Below, in pieces: positions 62,129 to 64,000 of a DNA stretch of 64,000 bases. Made by a program: the position numbers and the translations under genes. The DNA comes from an uncultured Actinomycetaceae bacterium. GTDB lineage: Bacteria; Actinomycetota; Actinomycetes; Actinomycetales; Actinomycetaceae. The stretch covers positions 62,001 through 126,000 of the forward strand of contig CABQJD010000004.1 of assembly GCA_902464405.1 (NCBI GenBank). The letters run 5' to 3'. The notes below the pieces were generated by a model that saw only the letters and a list, made by a program, of their open reading frames with translations, did not search any database and was not told the DNA's origin. The stretch's first letter is position 1; every line of letters begins with the position of its first letter.

Positions 62129-63007
62129 TCAGTACGTATCTAATCCATGAGAGCGGAAAATAGAGCGAGCTGCTTCAGCTTCTGCTTTGGAAGGAGGCTC
62201 CACAGCTGCCAGCTTGTATTCAATTCCAAGATTTGCCCACTTATCGCGAGCCATCTGATGGAATGGAAGCACTTCCACTCGATGCACACTCCCCCAATGC
62301 TTCACGATATTCGCAACCGCTTCGATATTTTCGAGAGAATCAGTGACGCCTGGAATGAGCACGAAACGAATCCACATTGGTGTGCCAGCCTTATTTAGGC
62401 GCTCACCAAAGCGTACCGTTGGCGCAAGCTCTCGCTCAGTCACATACTTATATGTTTCCGGTATGCCGCTTTTCACGTCAAGCAGCACGAGATTCATATC
62501 ATCAATCATCTGATCAGTTATCTGTGCGCCGCCAAAACCGCTCGTATCTACACATGTATGAATGCCTAATTCCTGACAGCCTCTCAGCAATTTTCCTAGA
62601 AATTCTGGCTGCATGGAAGGGTCGCCACCCGAAAATGTGACGCCGCCGCGTGTGGCATCAAAAATTGCTTTATAGCGTGCGATACGCTCTAAAAGATCTT
62701 CCACGCGCACACCCGTACCATCTTTCATTTTCCAAGTATCGGGATTGTGGCAATATATGCACCTTAACCCGCAGCCTGCAAAAAAGATGGTGAGTCGAGT
62801 GCCCGGCCCATCAACTGCCGTCACCAGCTCCCACGAATGGATGGAGCCGATTTCACCTTGACGCACTGCTTCCAGATGCTCCTCACGGGTCATCTCTTGA
62901 GCAGTTGTAACACCGGCAAGCCCTGCACCGCTTAAACGTGGTACCTCAAATTCGGAGGGCTCCGGCCGGTATTCACCGGTGGAGCCCTCTCCAATGCTTC
63001 TCGCCAT
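62129..63007 (-). CDS. pflA: Pyruvate formate-lyase activating enzyme
   Basis: The 292-residue radical SAM enzyme installs the glycyl radical on PFL. The 4Fe-4S motif is AGCGLRCIYCHNPDTW (CxxxCxxC), with the SAM-binding GGVTFSGGDP further on. An N-terminal extension of about 45 residues precedes the usual start of the domain. Its ATG overlaps the grcA stop (TAATG), so translation is coupled and it should be made with its target. The product acts only without oxygen, indicating an anaerobic or facultative host. Confidence 0.95.
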   Translation of the reverse strand: MARSIGEGSTGEYRPEPSEFEVPRLSGAGLAGVTTAQEMTREEHLEAVRQGEIGSIHSWELVTAVDGPGTRLTIFFAGCGLRCIYCHNPDTWKMKDGTGVRVEDLLERIARYKAIFDATRGGVTFSGGDPSMQPEFLGKLLRGCQELGIHTCVDTSGFGGAQITDQMIDDMNLVLLDVKSGIPETYKYVTERELAPTVRFGERLNKAGTPMWIRFVLIPGVTDSLENIEAVANIVKHWGSVHRVEVLPFHQMARDKWANLGIEYKLAAVEPPSKAEAEAARSIFRSHGLDTY

Positions 63008-63258
63008 TACATCCCTTGATGGAAAGTACGGGAAATCACATCGAGCTGCTGCTCACGAGTCAAACGAACAAAGTTCACAGCATACCCCGAAACACGCACG
63101 GTGAGCTGTGGATACTTTTCTGGGTGCTCCATAGCATCTTCGAGAGTTTCACGGTTGAGCACGTTGATATTTGCGTGATACAAACCCTGTACACCACCGT
63201 TGCATACACGCTGCTGCTTCATTTCTGCTTCACGCTGTGCATAAGTTTTCGTTGCCAT
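63007..63258 (-). CDS. grcA: Stand-alone glycyl-radical domain of pyruvate formate-lyase
   Basis: From ATG 63258 (AAGGAG about 6 nt upstream) the product is 83 residues: MATKTYAQREAEMKQQRVC..., then HANINVLNRETLEDAMEHPE and RVSGYAVNFVRLTREQQLDV. The Gly in RVSGYAV is the radical site. This is the C-terminal domain of PFL as a separate protein, like E. coli YfiD/GrcA. Because the adjacent PFL gene ends before this domain, the small protein is probably an obligate subunit, not a repair spare part. It lies between pflB and pflA in one operon. Confidence 0.92.
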   Translation of the reverse strand: MATKTYAQREAEMKQQRVCNGGVQGLYHANINVLNRETLEDAMEHPEKYPQLTVRVSGYAVNFVRLTREQQLDVISRTFHQGM

Positions 63259-63363
63259 TATTTTCTCCTTATTTGTGTTGGGCAATTATTAAAACTGCTA
63301 GTTGCCAGCAGATCGTACTTCATAAATACGTCTGCCGATTTTAAGCTTTCGCTTAGTTTCAGC

Positions 63364-64000
63364 TCAGCCTTTTTTGACGAACCCCGCATCCATAATGCCT
63401 ACAAGGTTCACGATCTGCTCCTGCTCAGTGCGTCCAAGCGAGCTTGGCACAATCGTATTAGTAAGCGAAATACCGTCGAGAGCATCGTTGTAATCAAGCT
63501 TGCCAACCGAAAGCATCGAGGCAAGCATACCGTGAGTATCGGCGCCATTTTCTGGGTTTGCACCAGGAGCAAACGGAGTACCTTTTTCGTGCCCGCTCGG
63601 GAAAGATCCAGTTGCTTTGCCGTACACTACGTTCGAGGTAATAGTGAGCACAGACTGAGTTGGGATAGCATCACGATACATCGGGATAGCCTTAATCTTG
63701 CTCATCACGGTGTGCACGATTGTGGCCGCAATATCATCAGCGCGATCATCGTCATTGCCGTAACGTGGGAAATCACCTTCCGTCACGTAATCGACGACGA
63801 GACCAGTCTCGTCACGAACTGGAGTCACCTTCGCATACTTAATTGCCGAGAGTGAATCTGCCACAATTGAAAGACCGGCAATACCGCAGCCCATTGTGCG
63901 CACGATATTCGAATCGTGAAGCGCCATTTCGATTGCTTCATAAGCATAGCGATCATGGCACATATGGATAATGTTGAGTGCTTCTACATACGTAGCCACA
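63364..64000 (-). CDS. pflB: Pyruvate formate-lyase catalytic subunit lacking the glycyl-radical domain (partial)
   Basis: The last 211 or so codons are in the window; the 5' end lies beyond 64000. GCGIAGLSIVADSLSAIKYAKV and TITSNVVYGKATGSFPSGHEKGTPFAPGANP are the active-site end of PFL barrel sequences. The protein ends ...NLVGIMDAGFVKKG, where E. coli PflB continues through a His-rich linker to the RVSGYAVRF radical domain. The stop TGA (63364-63366) is followed by several more stops in all frames I read before the grcA ATG, so readthrough does not rejoin them. The family is clear. Confidence 0.93.
   Translation of the reverse strand, partial: VATYVEALNIIHMCHDRYAYEAIEMALHDSNIVRTMGCGIAGLSIVADSLSAIKYAKVTPVRDETGLVVDYVTEGDFPRYGNDDDRADDIAATIVHTVMSKIKAIPMYRDAIPTQSVLTITSNVVYGKATGSFPSGHEKGTPFAPGANPENGADTHGMLASMLSVGKLDYNDALDGISLTNTIVPSSLGRTEQEQIVNLVGIMDAGFVKKG

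Noticed and set aside
63280..63366. Programmed frameshift or stop readthrough joining pflB and grcA
   Set aside because: AAAAAAG precedes the pflB stop and grcA is in the same frame, but several stops intervene in the zero frame and the -1 frame does not enter grcA in phase. Separate ribosome site supports two genes.
62938..63855. 305-codon plus-strand frame over grcA and pflB
   Set aside because: It covers three real minus-strand features and has no homology.

Overview
The window looks like chromosome from an actinobacterium of intermediate G+C (estimated by eye, not computed), most likely in or near the Actinomycetaceae. The supporting signs are a ClpP1/ClpP2/ClpX cluster, an ileS gene behind an actinobacterial-type translational T-box, EttA, a DUF3516-type Ski2-like helicase, short-chain CysE, many apparently leaderless genes with a -10 box 6-7 nt from the start codon, and an anaerobic pyruvate formate-lyase operon. 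I cannot name the genus.

Layout: 1-893 is the start of a GlcNAc-type PTS EIIC gene that runs off the left edge. 1136-9295 holds folC, ileS with its T-box leader, a DNA alkyl-transferase, a HAD phosphatase and a BASS-family transporter. 9568-16388 holds proC, valS, fadD and an MHS-type MFS transporter. 16497-25382 holds clpX, clpP2, clpP1 and tig, split by an oppositely oriented PadR/ABC-exporter operon that carries its own palindromic operator. 26169-29478 has an amino-acid permease, two tRNAs, rpmF and a YigZ protein. 29503-31389 is a cysteine biosynthesis unit (cysK-cysE) behind a dyad and a 16-codon leader ORF with two Cys codons. 31426-40255 has rpiB, two metallopeptidases, malQ and tesB. 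40559-46883 has ettA, a second-type ssb and a translationally coupled pair of dynamin-like GTPases. 46999-49780 has three tRNA genes, orn directly abutting tRNA-Arg, and an ATP-grasp enzyme.

About 49.9-53.2 kb is an accessory, decaying island beside tRNA-Lys. It has a truncated Cas3 N-terminus stopped by a type I-E-like CRISPR repeat, a second clear and a third doubtful repeat relic, an orphan RHH protein, an intact RelB/RelE pair, a frameshifted HipA-like kinase and a truncated RelE. 53403-57320 encodes a 1305-residue sortase-anchored surface protein with a thioester-type N-terminal domain, Cna-B-like domains and VaFE-type repeats; an eight-base C/G tract lies about 100 bp upstream. 57321-58113 has a microORF with its own terminator and two tiny coupled relic ORFs. 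58114-61973 has a helicase and a PLP-binding protein, both with unusual low-complexity insertions. The right end is pflB (partial)-grcA-pflA, where pyruvate formate-lyase appears to be split: the catalytic gene ends before the glycyl-radical domain, which the next small gene encodes.

No complete novel system is proven here. The most promising items are the split PFL, the Cys-codon leader ORF before cysK, the CRISPR-Cas relic with flanking toxin-antitoxin genes, the tRNA-Arg/orn junction, and the microORF-terminator unit upstream of the helicase.
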